Origin: Pantoea agglomerans
Lineage (GTDB): Bacteria > Pseudomonadota > Gammaproteobacteria > Enterobacterales > Enterobacteriaceae
NCBI RefSeq assembly: GCF_021397715.1
Contig: NZ_CP090207.1
Coordinates: forward strand, 3,162,001-3,226,000
Direction of reading: 5' to 3'
DNA length: 64,000 nt
Numbering within the stretch: the stretch's first letter is position 1; the number at the start of each line of letters is the position of its first letter. This document shows positions 62,613-64,000 of this stretch, piece after piece. The notes under the pieces are model-generated. The model saw nothing but the letters and a program-made list of their open reading frames with translations. It searched no databases and was not told where the DNA came from. The translations under genes and the position numbers were made by a program.

Positions 62613-63491
62613 CTATTGCATACTCTTCAGCATCGCATTTACGTTGTGTCTGAATGCCGCTTCATAGGTTGGTGCCGGACCGGTCGCCGGTGACAACGCC
62701 TCGGGATAGAGCTCGCCGCCTGGCTGGGCACCGGTCGCGCTGGCAATCTGCTTCACCAGTCGCGGATCGGTCTGGTTCTCAATAAAGTAACGCTGGATAT
62801 GCTGCTGTTTCAGCTGTGAGATCAGGCTGCCAACTTCACTGGCACTGGCCTCTGACTCGGTGGAGAAACCGACCGGCGCCAGGAAGGTGACGCCATATCG
62901 CTGACCAAAATAGCCAAACGCATCGTGGCTGGTCAGCACTTTACGTCGTCCGGCGGGCACCCGGTCAAACGCCGTTTTCGCCCAGAGATCCAGTGCCTGC
63001 AGCTGCTGAATGTAGTTTTCACCACGCTGACGAATCTGCGCGGCATCCTCCGGGTCAGCCATGACCAGCGCATTCATCACGTTGGTGGCGTAAATTACGC
63101 CGTTCTGCATACTGTTCCAGGCGTGGGGATCGGTGATGGTTTTCCCCTCTTCCTCCATGCTGCGCGTGGTGATGCCGGTTGAGGCCACCACCGGCTGCCC
63201 GCGATAGCCCGACGCGCTGACCAGCCGGTCCATCCACCCTTCCAGCCCTAAACCGCTGACAAACACCAGATCGGCTTTCGCCAATGCCTGACTGTCCTGT
63301 GGCGTCGGTTCGAAGGTGTGCGGGTCGCCATCCGGCCCGACCAGGCTTTTAACCCTGACATGATCACCACCAACCTGTTTTACGATATCTGCCAGCACTG
63401 TAAAACTGGCTACCACATCCACCGTTTTTGCCATGGCTAATGGCGCGGCAAACAGCGCGGCGAGCGCCAGACTAACCGGTAATTTCTTCAT
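62613..63491 (-). CDS. Zinc-type ABC transporter binding protein
   Basis: This 292-residue cluster A-I metal-binding protein has a signal peptide (MKKLPVSLALAALFAAPLAM-A) and candidate ligands H58 (DPHTFEP), H123 (DPHAWN) and H189 (TSHDAFGYF). An acidic residue follows in YPEALSP, where relatives have Asp. Three His and one acid favour zinc over manganese. It has no His-rich loop, unlike ZnuA. The convergent neighbours are Zur-controlled, which also fits zinc. It lies downstream of its permease with 15 bp between them. Confidence 0.85.
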   Translation of the reverse strand: MKKLPVSLALAALFAAPLAMAKTVDVVASFTVLADIVKQVGGDHVRVKSLVGPDGDPHTFEPTPQDSQALAKADLVFVSGLGLEGWMDRLVSASGYRGQPVVASTGITTRSMEEEGKTITDPHAWNSMQNGVIYATNVMNALVMADPEDAAQIRQRGENYIQQLQALDLWAKTAFDRVPAGRRKVLTSHDAFGYFGQRYGVTFLAPVGFSTESEASASEVGSLISQLKQQHIQRYFIENQTDPRLVKQIASATGAQPGGELYPEALSPATGPAPTYEAAFRHNVNAMLKSMQ

Positions 63492-63506
63492 AGCTACCCC
63501 TTACGT

Positions 63507-64000
63507 TTAATGGCGGCGCAAAATGCCACCGCACGGCCCTGTCAGAATCGAAAGAAAAAACAGCATGGCGGCGCTCAGCACCACGGCGGGTCCGGCCGGC
63601 AGCGAAAAGTGCCAGGAGAGCATCAGCCCCGCCAGCGCCGAGATCACCGCCATCAGAATGGCAATCGCCAGCATCGCGGCGAGATGGCGGCTCCAGAACC
63701 GGGCGCTGGCGGCGGGCAGCATCATTAATCCCACCGACATCAGCGTGCCGAGCACCTGAAAACCCGCCACCAGATTCAGCACCACCAGCATCAGAAACAG
63801 GCCATGCACCAGCGGCGCGCTCCATCTGCCCTGCGCGCGCAGGAAGTCACTGTCAAAAGCGTCAATCACCAGCGGGCGATAGAGTATTGCCAGCAGGATC
63901 AGGGTAAAGGCGGCGATACCGCCGACCAGCAGCAGCGCACCGTTATCCACCGCCAGCAGCGACCCGAACAGCACATGCAGCAGATCCACGCTTGAACCGC
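63507..64000 (-). CDS. Metal ABC transporter permease, partial
   Basis: This ABC-3 family permease (ZnuB/SitC type) shows at least four hydrophobic helices (GALLLVGGIAAFTLILLAIL, VVLNLVAGFQVLGTLMSVGL) and the family run VGLMMLPAASARFWSRHLAA. The frame stays open to the window edge, so the N-terminal part is missing. It ends 15 bp before the binding protein. Confidence 0.85.
   Translation of the reverse strand, partial: GSSVDLLHVLFGSLLAVDNGALLLVGGIAAFTLILLAILYRPLVIDAFDSDFLRAQGRWSAPLVHGLFLMLVVLNLVAGFQVLGTLMSVGLMMLPAASARFWSRHLAAMLAIAILMAVISALAGLMLSWHFSLPAGPAVVLSAAMLFFLSILTGPCGGILRRH

Overview
The window comes from an enterobacterium. The chromosomal part keeps the Escherichia coli-type order folD-ybcJ-cysS-ppiB-lpxH-purE-purK, ybbP-ybbA-tesA-ybbO-ybbN-qmcA-ybbJ-cueR-copA, ybaP-ybaK, ushA-ybaL-gsk-hemH-adk, htpG-recR-ybaB-dnaX-apt-ybaN-priC-rsmS-acrR-acrA-acrB. 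High GC, the extra genes (PACE exporter, an AAA ATPase, a LysR/unknown-gene pair) and rpmE2-rpmJ2 directly after acrB suggest a Pantoea/Erwinia relative (Erwiniaceae). The genus is an inference.

Positions 1-19144 are one end of a lambda-like prophage integrated in the 3' end of a tRNA-Arg(UCU) gene (argU), the site used by DLP12 in E. coli. The repressor cI (plus strand, 9281-9901) lies between two divergent early operons. Leftward from PR (minus strand): cro, cII, a ParB-like gene, O (with origin iterons inside it), P, a train of small overlapping genes with ninB, a phage adenine methyltransferase, a NinX-like gene, ninG and ylcG, then the antiterminator Q. A pR' promoter and a terminator follow Q. 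Lysis and structural genes must lie beyond position 1. Rightward from PL: an N-like arginine-rich protein, many small genes, an ERF annealing protein, SSB, a lipoprotein, tiny membrane peptides, an excisionase-like gene and the integrase. Matching nut sites (boxA plus a boxB hairpin) precede both early operons, so an N-type antitermination circuit is strongly suggested. PR, PRM and PL can all be read, and PRM would give a leaderless cI message.

Positions 19145-64000 are core chromosome: one-carbon, purine and tRNA metabolism; an ABC export system divergent from tesA; copper homeostasis (cueR/copA with an intact CueR operator); the sRNA ChiX between ybaP and ybaK; a LysR-regulated PACE exporter; UshA and YbaL; haem and nucleotide enzymes; HtpG with a sigma-32 promoter; dnaX with a conserved programmed frameshift; the AcrR-controlled AcrAB pump; a Zur-controlled pair of alternative ribosomal proteins; and the start of a zinc-type ABC transporter cut by the window edge.

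The most unusual signals are a roughly 160 bp inverted-repeat element present twice (after purK and after ybaL), whose outer arms differ between copies but stay self-complementary in each; a sense/antisense pair of plausible phage genes near 10.8-11.1 kb; the N/nut system; and an uncharacterised gene with a divergent LysR regulator between adk and htpG. No dedicated new defence system was recognised.
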